DNA of 64,000 nucleotides, taken from positions 104,938 to 168,937 of the forward strand of contig UAVY01000009.1 of the NCBI GenBank assembly GCA_900446925.1. The letters are read 5' to 3'. This DNA comes from Citrobacter koseri (lineage in GTDB: Bacteria; Pseudomonadota; Gammaproteobacteria; Enterobacterales; Enterobacteriaceae). This document shows, piece after piece, positions 1 to 10,441 of the stretch. Within the stretch, counting starts at the first letter, position 1, and every line of letters begins with the position of its first letter. Below the pieces are notes generated by a model, which was given only the letters and a program-made list of their open reading frames with translations, did no database searches and was not told where the DNA came from. Position numbers and translations under genes: made by a program.

Positions 1-93
1 GATGAATTTGACGCGGCGATATTTGCCCTCGATGACGCATGGCGTGAGAAGTGGGCGCAGGAACAGAAAAAACACGGCAAACAGAAACAATAA
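1..93 (+). CDS. phage tail protein, C-terminal end only
   Basis: The window opens inside a reading frame that ends in a TAA at 91-93. Only 30 residues are visible; they are charged and end in a lysine/glutamine-rich tail. It sits directly before the tape measure gene, where lambdoid phages carry the small tail assembly chaperone (lambda gpG/gpT) or a DUF1799-type protein. The role is inferred from position only; the visible part has no diagnostic motif. Confidence 0.5.
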   Translation, partial: DEFDAAIFALDDAWREKWAQEQKKHGKQKQ

Positions 94-94
94 G

Positions 95-117
95 CCCGGC
101 ATGTCCGGGTATTTTTA
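95..117 (+). terminator. short hairpin before the tape measure gene
   Basis: A perfect 5-bp GC stem (CCCGG...CCGGG) with a 5-base loop is followed by TATTTTTAT. It lies between two late genes that should be co-transcribed, so it is more likely an attenuator or processing hairpin than a full stop. It was judged by eye only. Confidence 0.35.
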
Positions 118-132
118 TGCCCGGAGATCGCA

Positions 133-3015
133 ATGTCAGAACAGACATCCCGCCTCGCTGTCATTATTGACAGCACCGGCGCAGAAAAAAATGCTGAAAG
201 CCTGACCAGCGCCCTTCACGGCTTACCGAGTGGGGGCAGAAAGCAGCGGCCAGCGCCGGGAAGGTAACGAAGGCGACCGAAGAAGAATCCGCTGCTTTAT
301 CGGAACTTCTGGACCGCATTGATCCGGTTAACGCGGCTCTGAATAAACTGGATAAACAACAGCAACAACTCGCGAAATTCAAGTCGAAAGGCATGCTGGA
401 CGATGAGACCTTTGATGTCTATTCGAAAAAAATCGAAGAGGCTCGTAATCGTCTCACCGGGTTTTCAGAGCAACTGAAAAATACTGGCATGTCAGCAAAG
501 CAAACTGCTTTTGCGATGCGCATGATCCCTGCTCAGATGACCGACATCGTCGTGGGTCTGTCTACCGGGCAAAGTCCGTTCATGGTGCTGATGCAGCAGG
601 GCGGTCAGTTAAAAGATATGTTCGGTGGCATCGGACCTGCGATTAAAGGCGTTAGCTCCTATGTGATGGGCCTGATCAATCCTTTCACGCTGGCGGCTGC
701 TGCGGTCGGCGTGCTGGGTGTGGCGTACTACAAAGGCACGCAGGAACAGGACGCTTTCAATAAATCACTCATCCTGACGGGTAACCAGGTAGGGAAAACA
801 TCTGGTCAACTGGCGGACATTGCCGCGCGCGCTGGTGTAGCGGCGAACTCAACCACTGGCAAAGCGGCATCGGCGCTAAACCTACTGGTGGAATCTGGAA
901 AGGTTGCCGGTGACTCGCTTGAGCGCGTGACCACTGCCGTTGTTAAAACGAGTGAAGCCACTGGTATTGCGACCGATAAACTGGTGGACGATTTCAACAA
1001 AATTGCCGCCGATCCGGTTGCGGCAATTACCAAACTGAACGACCAGTACCACTTCCTTACGCTGGCAACTTACAACCAGATTAAGGCCCTCCAGGATGAA
1101 GGGAATCAGCAGGAAGCGGCGCGCGTTGCTACTGATGCTTACGCCACCACCATGCAGCAGCGTGCCGCAGATATTCAGGATAATCTCGGTTATCTCGAAA
1201 AGGCATGGAACGGACTCACCGGCGCAGCAAAAGGTGCATGGGATGCAATGCTGGGCGTTGGGCGCGAGCAGTCTCTTGAACAACGACTGGCTGATGCGAC
1301 TAAAAAGGCAAATGATGCACGCGGCAAAGCCGTGGGTAATATTTTCGGTGTGCCAGGGTGGCAAACTGAAGCGGCAGCAGCGGCTAATTTTCTGCAAAGT
1401 GCTATCGACCTGCAAGGCGACCTTACAAAAAGCTGTCGCGGCTGGCAGAGAAGAGCAGGATAAGGCAATTAAAATACAGCAGGAAGCTGATCGCGTTAAC
1501 CAGCAGTTCCTGTCGAATGCTGATAAGCGAAACAAGGCGATTCAGCAGCAGAAGGAAATTCCTTGATTGCCGGGGCCATCAGTGCAGATCAGTACGCGAA
1601 AAATATCGCGCGCATCAATGAAATGTACAAAGACCCTAAATCGCCAACAGCACCGAAGGGAAAAGCATATAGCGAAGATGCAGCGACACGACTGGCTGGA
1701 TCAGATTAACCAGCAGACATCCGCTATGCAGTCCCAGCTTGACGCCAGCGATAAGCTCACCAGCGCCACCCAGGCGCGAGTGAAATTTGAACAGCAGATA
1801 GCTGACCTCAAATCGAAAACGCAGCTCACCGCCGATCAAAAATCGCTTTTGTCCCGCTCTGAAGAAATTATTCAGGCCTACAAACGACAGGAGGAGTTGC
1901 AAAACTCCGTTAAAACGCTCGACGATTACCGGAAAATGCAGGAGCAGGTTAAAGCGAAGGATGAGCAGCAGAATGATTTGCTTCGCGAACGGCTTGCGCT
2001 GCTGGAAAAAGCAAAAGCCACAGGGAAGCTGGCGCCGGGGGAATACGAGCAAACCCGATCTGATATTTACAAAAACACTCCAGCGGAGTTGCCTTCTTCA
2101 GTGAAGAGTGTGGTTGGCAACCTGTCACCGACTGGCGGCCAGTTATCCGGCACGTTCGGCGGTATGCAACAGCAGTACATTCAGCTCGATCAGGCGCAAC
2201 AGCAGTTACAGACGTGGTTGCAGGCTCAGGAAGCGGCATATGCCCAGGCTGCGCAAATCACCACGGAAGGCGAAGCGCGCATGACGGCAATTCGCCAGCA
2301 GGCTGCGCAGGCCAACCAGGTAATCGAATCCCAGAAAAACGAAATCATCACCAGTGCGACGCAAACCATGATCGACAGTGGTTTGCAGATTCTGGCGACT
2401 GGTTTCGGGGAGCAATCCGGGATTTATAAAGCGGCGTTCGCTGCCAGCAAGGCATTCGCTATTGCACAGTCTCTGGTTTCGATCCAGCAGGGGATAGCAA
2501 TGGCGGCGGCTAACCCGTTCCCGTACAACATCGCTGCGATGGCATCCGTTGCAGCGGCGACGGCGAGCATCGTTTCTAATATCGCAGCTGTTGCGGATGT
2601 TGGTTTTGCTGTCGGTGGTTTTACGGGCCCGGGCGGAAAATACCAGCCCGCCGGGATAGTGCATAAAGGCGAGTATGTTTTTGACCAGGCTGCAACCAAC
2701 CGGATAGGCGTCTCGAACCTTGAGGCGCTGCGCAATGGTGGTTCTCTGGATGCAACGCTGAGCAAGCCCGGTTTCGGTACGGGGGCGCAGAACGTCAATA
2801 ACAACAGTAATTCAACTGTATTCAGCCCCCAGATTCAGCAGGACTTCCATATTCAGCAGGGTGTAACGCCTGAGCAGATGGATATGTCTCTCGCCAACAC
2901 CGCCAAAAAGGCGACGACGGACGCAGTTGATCAGGTGGCGAACCAGATTGTCCGGGGTAACGGGAAAGTGGGTAACGCAATGCGAGGAACGTACACCGGA
3001 AGGAGAACGACCTGA
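133..3015 (+). CDS. phage tail tape measure protein (frameshifted)
   Basis: This sets tail length and occupies the tail lumen in long-tailed phages. The start is the ATG at 133 ([10 protein letters not shown]) behind GGAG. Restored, the product is about 960 residues: N-terminal coiled-coil material, a conserved block reading [17 protein letters not shown], hydrophobic alanine/glycine-rich segments around 660-740 and 2440-2620, and glutamine-rich coiled coils between. The frame breaks at about 226 (one base lost), 1430, 1562 and 1693. Protein similarity is continuous across the breaks when the frame is switched, so these look like sequence errors. The TGA overlaps the ATG of the next gene (TGATG), as in a translationally coupled tail operon. 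Confidence 0.85.
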
Positions 3016-3479
3016 TGGCTGAAAAATACTACCCTCACGATTATCTCCCTATGCCGCTTCAGGACGGTTATGCATTTCAGCCAGTCAGTCCGTTAAAGCG
3101 CACCGAAATGACCACCGGCCGCGCCCGTCAGCGCCGCGCGTTTATTTCGACGCCGACACAGGCAAATGTGCAGTGGTCTTTCGAAAACGATGCTCAGGCT
3201 CAGCTTTTTGAGGGCTGGTATCACGAAACCATCACTGACGGCGCCGACTGGTTTTTCATGCGACTGCAAACGCCGCTTGGCGTGGAGTTCTACAAATGCC
3301 GGTTTACGGACATCTATCAGGGGCCGACTCTTGTCGCCCCGATTTACTGGCAGTTCTCCGCGACGCTTGAGTTGTGGACTCGACCCGTCCTCGGTGATGG
3401 CTGGGCTGAGTTCCCGGATTACATCATCAACAGCAGCATCATCGATATTGCACTTAACAGGGAGTGGCCGGAAGCATGA
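3015..3479 (+). CDS. phage minor tail protein (lambda gpM position)
   Basis: An intact 154-residue protein with no signal peptide or membrane segment and many aromatic residues (FFMRLQTPLG, YWQFSATLELW). Its start overlaps the tape measure stop and its own stop overlaps the next start. Small beta-rich tail-tip proteins follow the tape measure in lambda-like phages, and this one holds that position. I recognise it as a conserved phage tail protein of Salmonella and E. coli prophages but cannot give a specific biochemical role. Confidence 0.7.
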   Translation: MAEKYYPHDYLPMPLQDGYAFQPVSPLKRTEMTTGRARQRRAFISTPTQANVQWSFENDAQAQLFEGWYHETITDGADWFFMRLQTPLGVEFYKCRFTDIYQGPTLVAPIYWQFSATLELWTRPVLGDGWAEFPDYIINSSIIDIALNREWPEA

Positions 3480-3964
3480 CCAGTCCGACTTTGAAACGAC
3501 TGTATGCCTCTTCCGGTGAAGAGGTCATTATCAAAACTTTGCAGATCAACATCGGTGATGATGTCCTTTATCTCTGTGATGGCTACGACAACATAACAGC
3601 GACGACGGAAACTGGTGAAGAGGTCACATTCATCGCCAGCGCCATCGATGTTGCACTACCGGCGCGGAACAGTGACGGCACTCAGGATTTGCAGTTTGCT
3701 GTCTCAAACATCAACGGTGAAGCATCCACATCCGTGCGTAGCGCGCTGGAAAATCTGCGTGGCGCCACGGTGATCTACCGACAATATACCTCTGACGATT
3801 TAGCCGCGCCCGCAGACCGCCCTTATACCCTGACGGTTAAAAATGGGTACTGGACTGCAACGCAGGCGCAGATTATCGCTGGATACATGAATGTGCTGGA
3901 TACTGGATGGCCCCGCTATAGCTACACACTCCCGTTCTATCCGGGCTTGCGTTACATGAGTTAA
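3476..3964 (+). CDS. DUF1833-type phage tail protein
   Basis: The ORF can be opened at 3464, but the ATG at 3476 (MTSPTLKRLYASSGEE) overlaps the preceding stop as ATGA and is the likely start, giving 162 residues. The pattern of an N-terminal 'LYASSGEEVIIKTLQI' segment and a C-terminal 'YPGLRYMS' fits the DUF1833 tail family, in the place lambda gpL occupies at the tail tip. It is intact and in an operon with the genes on either side of the inserted lipoprotein. Confidence 0.7.
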   Translation: MTSPTLKRLYASSGEEVIIKTLQINIGDDVLYLCDGYDNITATTETGEEVTFIASAIDVALPARNSDGTQDLQFAVSNINGEASTSVRSALENLRGATVIYRQYTSDDLAAPADRPYTLTVKNGYWTATQAQIIAGYMNVLDTGWPRYSYTLPFYPGLRYMS

Positions 3965-4022
3965 TGTTCAGCCATAAATTACTTGATAAGATAAGGTTCT
4001 TCTTATTGACAGGGATAGAAAA

Positions 4023-4535
4023 GTGAAACGATTTTTGCTGGTTTCTGCCGTAATTTTACTGGCCGGATGTTCGGCTAAATACAATACGAACAATATTCAG
4101 AGCAACACTGAGCAGTTAGTCAAAGATGCTCCAGTTGCTATTGCTATGCCATCTGATGGGGTATATGAAACCCGCACATATGCTGGCTCTGGAAATTCGA
4201 CAGCGACTGCATTAAAAGCAGCTTTTTTGCGACATTCAGATAACGTAGCGATTTACGCTGATTGTGAAGATGTTACTTGTCTGAAAAATAATCATACAAT
4301 CCATCATGGATACTACGTTGTTCCTCAGATATTGCATTGGGAGGACAGGGCTACTGAGTGGTCAGGAATTCCAGATAAAATTGAAGTGAAAATTACAATT
4401 TATAATGCAGAATCCAACAATCGGATTGCCTCAACGATTATTAGCGGGAAAAGTAAGTGGGCAACATTTGGTGGTGATCATCCGCAAGACTTGTTGCCAG
4501 AGCCAGTAAACTCGTACATCTCCAGCCTGTATTGA
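4023..4535 (+). CDS. prophage-encoded lipoprotein, DUF4823-like (moron)
   Basis: A 170-residue protein with a type II signal peptide: MKRFLLVS, a hydrophobic core and the lipobox LAGC with Cys16 as the lipidation site. The rest has no membrane segment and should lie in the periplasm or on the outer membrane. It interrupts the tail operon, is more AT-rich than the tail genes on both sides, and is closed by its own terminator at 4558. These are the marks of a moron expressed in the lysogen. It resembles DUF4823 lipoproteins; the function is unknown, with superinfection exclusion or envelope modification as guesses. Confidence 0.7.
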   Translation: MKRFLLVSAVILLAGCSAKYNTNNIQSNTEQLVKDAPVAIAMPSDGVYETRTYAGSGNSTATALKAAFLRHSDNVAIYADCEDVTCLKNNHTIHHGYYVVPQILHWEDRATEWSGIPDKIEVKITIYNAESNNRIASTIISGKSKWATFGGDHPQDLLPEPVNSYISSLY

Positions 4536-4557
4536 ACCGTCAGTAAACTACATTTCA

Positions 4558-4582
4558 AACCCCGTATAAACGGGGTTTTTTA
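4558..4582 (+). terminator. rho-independent terminator after the lipoprotein gene
   Basis: AACCCCGT, a short loop and ACGGGGTT, followed by a run of six T. It is a strong intrinsic terminator that separates the lipoprotein transcript from the NlpC-type tail gene downstream. Confidence 0.85.
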
Positions 4583-4604
4583 TTGCCTGAAATTCGGAGG
4601 CTTA

Positions 4605-4985
4605 ATGTTCAATCAAGATAAATACCTTTCGGTCAGATGGCTGAAGGGCGGTCGCGCTTACCCTGAACTTGACTGTTTCGGCATTGTGAATGAGGTGCGT
4701 CGCGATCTGGGGCTTCATGAGTGGCCGGATTTCGCCGGAGTGACGAAAGATAGTGGAGGGCTTAATCGAGAAGCGAGGAAACTGATGCTTTCCCTACAAC
4801 GCTGCGAGCCATGTGAAGGTGCGGGTGTTGCCTGCTATTCAGGCTCAACTGTTACGCATGTCGGCGTTGTCGTGGTGCTTAATGGCCGTCTGCATGTGGC
4901 CGAATGCAACCCTAAATCCAACGTTTCTTTTACGCCGGTGGCGCAGTTTGTTCGCCGCTTCGTTAAAGTGGAGTTCTGGAAGTGA
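4605..4985 (+). CDS. NlpC/P60-type tail tip peptidase (lambda gpK-like)
   Basis: A 126-residue cysteine peptidase-like protein. The catalytic Cys is in DCFG near residue 24 and the catalytic His in THVGVVV near residue 86, with an acidic/polar third position in VAECNPKS; this is the NlpC/P60 order. In lambda-like phages gpK carries this fold, is needed for tail-tip assembly, and may nick peptidoglycan during DNA entry. The gene ends four bases into the next one, the host-specificity protein, as gpK-gpI-gpJ modules do. Only the peptidase half is present; lambda gpK also has a JAMM domain. Confidence 0.8.
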   Translation: MFNQDKYLSVRWLKGGRAYPELDCFGIVNEVRRDLGLHEWPDFAGVTKDSGGLNREARKLMLSLQRCEPCEGAGVACYSGSTVTHVGVVVVLNGRLHVAECNPKSNVSFTPVAQFVRRFVKVEFWK

Positions 4986-7699
4986 CCATCAGAATTTATC
5001 CTTCCCGGTTACCCGGCGAGCCGCTGGAAACGCATGAACATGGTGCGGTGACTATTCATCAGTGGATGGCGCGGAATGTTGAAAATTACCGCGCTGACAT
5101 GAAGCATCCGATCGCCATTGAAGTGGACGGCGTGAATATCCCGGCTGCTGCATGGTTTGATTATGCGATCAGCCCGAAAAGTGATGTGCACATTTATCCG
5201 GTCCCTCATGGCGCCGTTGCGCTGGCGTGGATTGCCGTTGCTGTTTCGGTCGCATCTGTTGCTTATGCGCTGTTCTTTGCGCCTGGCGCATCAGATCCCG
5301 GTGGTTTCTCTTCGTCGACAGGCGATTCACTGGACGTTAACCCGGCAAAAGCGAACCGTGCAAAGCTGGGTGATCCAATTCGCGAGTTGTTCGGACGCCG
5401 CCGAATTTACCCCGATTACGTAGTGCAACCGGTAACCCGCTTCAGCCCGGACGATCCGACAGTGATGACCGTTGAAATGTTCGTTGCTCTGGGATTCGGA
5501 CAATTTTCATTCGGCGAAGGGGATATGCGCGTCGGCGCCACGCCCGTTTCATCGCTTGGTGATGGTTTCGCATACACCGTTTTTCAGCCGGGCCAGAATG
5601 TGGCTGGTGATCGCCGTAGTGAAAACTGGTTTAACTCTACCGAGGTTGGCGGGACGTCATCGGGTGCCGGGCTGGATATGGCCCAGACCGCACCGGATAC
5701 GGATGATGTGGTAGCGCAGTCACTGACGGTGTCGGGAAGCACAATCACGTTTAACGGATTAAGCGCTGATGATGATACTGCAACAAACGAGCTGCCTGAT
5801 TCGTGGATTGCTGGCGCAACGGTTGAGCTAATCGTACCCGATCAGTTTGTTGTTACCAATGATGGCGCATACAGCAGCATTACCAGTGACAATCTGGCGG
5901 AAATAGCCCCTTACGTCGGAATGCCGGTAACGCTCTGGTACAACAGCGTCGACTACAGTCTGTTTATCGCTTCGTATACGCCGCATGCAGACGCGACAGA
6001 GGAAGAAGAGGAAGTCACCGCGTCGATAACGCTGGCTTATGAGAGTGAAACCGGCGCGCCTTTTACGGGTATTCCTGAGGGGTATATCAGGCTTTCCGTT
6101 TCTCACGCTGGGTATCAGTACAAAATTTTCGATGTGGACGGCACCAGTGTAACTCTTCAACGCTTGATTGATGGTGTTGTCGATAACACATGGCCGGGTT
6201 TCGTGGCGCGCACCGTGCTTGATTTTGAGGCATCTGGCGTTAACCAGAATGACTCCTGGATGGGACCATTTCTGGCATGCCCGGATAATGAAACCATAGA
6301 CATGTTTGAAGTGAATTTCTTCTTCCCGAATGGAATTTGCGGGTACGACAAAAAAGGGAGAAAACAAAACAGAACGGTTCGCTGGGAAGTTCAGTACCGT
6401 GTCTATGGCTCTGGTTCTGGCTGGATGAGCAAAACCGGTTCGTATAACACAAAAAATATTAATGGCCTTGGTTTCACTGAGCGCATCACGCTGAGTTCTC
6501 CCGGACTTGTTGAAGTGCGGTGCCGACGCACTAACGAACAGGGGCAGGATAACAGTCGCGATAATATGTACTGGCAATCATTGCGTGGCCGCCTACTGAC
6601 CAGACCGTCATCGTATGCTAGCGTAACAACGATGGGGTCACGGTGGAAACCGGTGGCAAGCTGGCAGCGCAGTCCGATCGCCGGGTGAACGTGGTAGCTA
6701 CAAGGATTTACGACACTGGCGCGGCGCGCAGCATCTCCGGCGCGCTGTACCACGTTGGTAACTCGCTTGGGCTGGACATGGACACCGACGCCATTAATGC
6801 GCTGGAAAGTACCTACTGGACGCCTGACAATGAGTTTTTCGACTTCGAGACGACCGAAAGCACATCTGCGCTGGAGGTTTTGCAGAAGATCGCCAACGCC
6901 GGGAAAAGCTATTTTCTGCTTGCAGACGGGCTTGCCTCGGTTGCGCGCGAAGGCGTTAAGCCCTGGTCGGGGGGTTATCAGTCCGCATGAGATGACCGAA
7001 GACCTGCAAACCGCGTTCGTGGCTCCGTCTGACGACGACTATGACGGCGTGGACGTTACGTATATCAACGGCACCACCTGGGCGGAGGAAACGGTACAGT
7101 GCCGGATACCGGGAAATCCAACGCCCGTAAAAATCGAAGACTACACGCTTGACGGTGTGCTCGACCGTGACCGGGCATATCAGATCGGCATGCGGCGGCT
7201 GATGAAGTACCTACAGCAACGGCTGACACATACGACCTCAACAGAACTGGACGCACTTTGCTATAACGTCGGCGATCGTATCGTGCTGACCGACGACATA
7301 CCGGGCAGCCAGACAGTCAGCGCGCTGATTGAAGAGATGGATACCACTGATAACAAGACAACGTTTACGGTGACGGAGCCTCTTGACTGGTCTTTCGAGA
7401 ACCCTCGCGTGCTGATACGTTACCAGGATGGCACCGCTTCTGGCCTGATGACGGCAACGAGAATGGGGGATTATCAGGTGCTGGTTCCTGAACAAGCAGA
7501 GTTCAGCTCTATCATTCTCAATGATCCGTCTATCGAACCGCCGCGCCTGATTTTCTGCGATTCTTCACGCACAGGTTATGACGCTATCGTCTCAGAGATA
7601 GCACCACAATCAGACGGCACATGCCAGATAACTGCGAAGCAGTATAAACCCAACTTCTACGATTACGACAATGCCACTTATCCCGGCAATGTAGGATGA
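4982..7699 (+). CDS. tail tip host-specificity protein, gpJ-like (frameshifted)
   Basis: A large tail-tip protein of about 905 residues when restored. The N-terminal part has a ubiquitin-like segment and then a hydrophobic stretch (AVALAWIAVAVSVAS, residues 79-97), the pattern seen when gpI and gpJ functions are fused. It is followed by LGDPIRELFGRRRIYPDYV, typical of J-type tip attachment proteins. The frame breaks near 6640 and near 6985; homology continues in the new frame each time. It probably forms the central tip to which the spike attaches. GTG at 4982 is used as the start; it overlaps the previous stop. Confidence 0.8.
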
Positions 7700-7741
7700 T
7701 CGTGATGTAGTGTAATATCGACCGTGGATGCGGGAGGGGAT

Positions 7742-8329
7742 ATGGCGGTTCAGTTAAAGGATGTTGTGTTACACGAGGTTGGTCATTGGATCTCATGGAA
7801 ATTACAAGGTGGTGTTGTCGGCCCTATAGAGATAATTAATTATTCTCTTTCAGGGCCGAAAGGGTCGACCACTATAATACATGACTGGAAAATTCATGAT
7901 GTCAATGACGTAATAACATTCACCAAATCCAGAATAATTACATTGTGGTCTGGTGTGTATGCACAGGCATTTGATGGCATTGCATATAATGTAGCCACCG
8001 TGAGAAAGGAGTTTAATGCAGGTGGAGGAGGGCGTCTTGACTGGTTAAAAGCGCATGAATACTTGCTGCTGTTGAAAAATCTTTACGGCAATAGTATCAG
8101 TTTTGAATCGCTGCACCATCAAGTGGATCAGGAAACCGCAACACTGATAGCTGATAATTATTCAGTAGTAAAGAAATTATCAGATGCACTTTGTCTATCT
8201 GTTGAGGAAGAAGATAAAAAATATACTTTCCAAGAAAATGAACTCTTGTCTTTCAATCAAATAATCACCCCGCTAGATAACATTCAGAACCCGCGAATAA
8301 TCGCGGGTTTTCTATTTTATGAGGCCAGT
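7742..8329 (+). CDS. HEVGH-motif protein, putative zinc metallopeptidase (moron)
   Basis: ATG at 7742 follows a strong GGGAGGGG ribosome site. The first 20 residues contain HEVGHW, an HExxH zinc-binding and catalytic motif in an amphipathic helix (DVVLHEVGHWISW). The remainder is AT-rich, about 196 residues, mostly alpha-helical in character, with no signal peptide. There is no stop codon before the tailspike ATG at 8330, and the two frames coincide, so as written it would be fused to the spike even though a terminator hairpin lies between. A one-base error near the A6 run at about 8215 would restore a stop at 8262-8264. The family is not recognised. The likely role is cytoplasmic, in the lysogen; the substrate is unknown. 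Confidence 0.55.
8288..8311 (+). terminator. terminator between the HEVGH gene and the tailspike gene
   Basis: AACCCGCGA, a short loop and TCGCGGGTTTT form a perfect stem followed by TTTTCTATTTTAT. Its position just before the tailspike ribosome site is the usual end of a moron transcript. Confidence 0.8.
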
Positions 8330-10379
8330 ATGACCACCTATAACACCAAAGAACCTCTTGGTTCTGCATCCGCCAAGGTTCTTTATGATAACGCCCAGAA
8401 CTTTGATCACCTCTCAAATGACCGGGTCAATGAAACGGTGGGATGACCGTTTTGGTAAGCCCAGACTTACATGGCACGGAATGGAGCAGCGTTATAAAAC
8501 AGCGCTCGCGAACCTCGGCTTAAATCCTGTCGGGACATTTCAGGGCGGGGCGGTTATTAATTCCGCCGGTGACATCATTCAGGGATGAGACAACAGGTGC
8601 ATGGTATCGCTGGGATGATCTCACGACCCTGCCGAAAACCGTTCCATCTGGTTCTACTCCAGATTCATCCGGCGGTACAGGTGTCGGAAAATGGCTGGCC
8701 GTAGATGTCAGCGATGTCCTGCGCCGCGAGCTGGCGCTGCCAACCGGTGCAGAGCAGGTGGGCTATGGTTATGTGACAGTTGCCGAGCGGCTGTCTTATG
8801 GTTGTCTACATTACTAACGCTGATCCAACCGGCAGCACCAGTGCAGTAGCCGCAATACAGGCTGCTATTGATGCCAATAAAGGGAAGAAGCTTGTTCTGC
8901 CTGCTGGCGACTATCTGATCGACGACACGATTTTCATTCCGCGAAACACGCAACTGTGTGGAGTGGCACCAATTCAAACGATGTATCACGACATGGTGCA
9001 TAACAATGCGATTGTAGATCTCATCGCTGATGATGGTTATACGAAACTGCATTTAAAAGGAGATCCAGATAAACGAATCCTGACTGATGTTGTGCATGGT
9101 GTTGATGACCCGGCATACAGCATGGGGATTGTTTTCGCTGAGTCTGGTGCCGGGTTAGAAAACATTGCAGTTATTGGCTGGCGTAAACGTACAGATGGGA
9201 CTTATGAGCCGCCATCACTGACGGCTCCGAATGACGAGGGGGCAGTCCCGTGTTTTGACATTCCGGTATTCAACGCATCAGTAATGAGCGTGAGAATGCA
9301 CAACACTATGATCGCTGGTTATATCCCTGAAAATAGCGCTTGCTATTGGATTGATTCAACTCGCGGCGAGCAACGTAATGGCAACGGGAATGACTTTAAC
9401 GTTGATGACCGCATTAAGTCGGTAGGAGCCAATGACTCACGCCAAATTGATTGCTGTTTCTGGTGGTTCCATCCCAATACCCCGTCGGCAGAACATGATG
9501 CTAATTTTTATGGCATGAAAATTCAGGGGCATGATGACGATATTCGAAAACCTGACTCGTTATCCCAGCGCAAGCGCAGCAAACAATGCGGCTGCTCTTA
9601 ACTGGATTTGGGGTGGTCCAGGAACAAGCGATCACAAATTCCGGGGGAGTGTAATTAAGGGGGTTTATCTTGATTGCACTCTAATATCTTATGTGGGGGA
9701 TGATCGGTTAAATTTTTACTCATCAAACCCAGGGATTGGAGGGGTTAACGGTTATCCTGGTGGGTGGCAGAACACAACAGGAGCAGGTGGGAAAATAAGC
9801 TTTCTTGATTGTGTCATCCGGCAGGGTGATATTTATCTTAAGCGTGTAGCAAATGTCTGGTTTGCTAACACGTACGGCGAGGCTGGTTATTTCTATATGA
9901 CTAATTTAACAGGTTGGGTTACTCAATCTGATGGTTTTCTGGGGCATGCTGGTGTTGATATTACCATTGACAATCCCGATGGCTCGTCTCCTGCTGCATA
10001 TAATCGCCTTAACTCTCCCCTGTATAAAGTTGTTAACTGCGGTAATAGCGACAGATTTGGGCTGTTTCATACCGGGCTTGCAAGCTCTTATGTAAGACCA
10101 CATAAACCTGGTTTCGTTGATCTTGGTTATGATGATAATGGAAGCAACAGATATCGCTGGAATAGGGTGTTCACGATAAGTGCTATAGCGGAAACCATTA
10201 GCTCAAGCAACGATAGAAATAATATAGGTTTGTTAAAACCCCCACGCCTGCCAAGCTACACTACCTCCAATTTGCCTACGCTTGGCGCGAGTGATTACGG
10301 TTGTTTAATATTTAATACCACAACTAACCTTGTTGCAGTATGGACATCGGCAGGATGGCGAAGCCTTCAGGTGGTGTGA
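8330..10379 (+). CDS. phage tailspike, pectate-lyase-like beta-helix (frameshifted)
   Basis: The receptor-binding and probably O-antigen-degrading spike. The N-terminal part (MTTYNTKEPLGSASAKVLYD) is the virion-binding adaptor shared by many spikes. It is followed by a linker (GVGKWLAV), a beta-helix entry typical of pectate lyase domains (LPAGDYLIDDTIFIPRNTQ), many short beta-repeat units, and a C-terminal cap ending in WTSAGWRSLQVV. Restored length is about 680 residues. The frame breaks near 8442, 8585, 8800 and 9530. Base composition becomes more AT-rich after about 9600, suggesting exchange of the receptor domain. The catalytic activity (rhamnosidase, deacetylase or lyase) cannot be told from the sequence. 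Confidence 0.8.
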
Positions 10380-10395
10380 TACATTGACGTTATCT

Positions 10396-10421
10396 GGATG
10401 CGGTAACTCCCGCATCCTTTT
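10396..10421 (+). terminator. terminator after the tailspike gene
   Basis: GGATGCGG, a 6-base loop and CCGCATCC followed by TTTT. It ends the late tail operon, so the esterase gene behind it needs its own promoter. Confidence 0.85.
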
Positions 10422-10441
10422 AACGTATAGTGAGATTTGTA

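Noticed and set aside
882..1535. Minus-strand 217-codon ORF in the tape measure gene
   Set aside because: It opposes a clear coding sequence and has no start signal.
5828..6577. Minus-strand 249-codon ORF in the gpJ-like gene
   Set aside because: Shadow of the tail tip gene; composition is that of an antisense frame.
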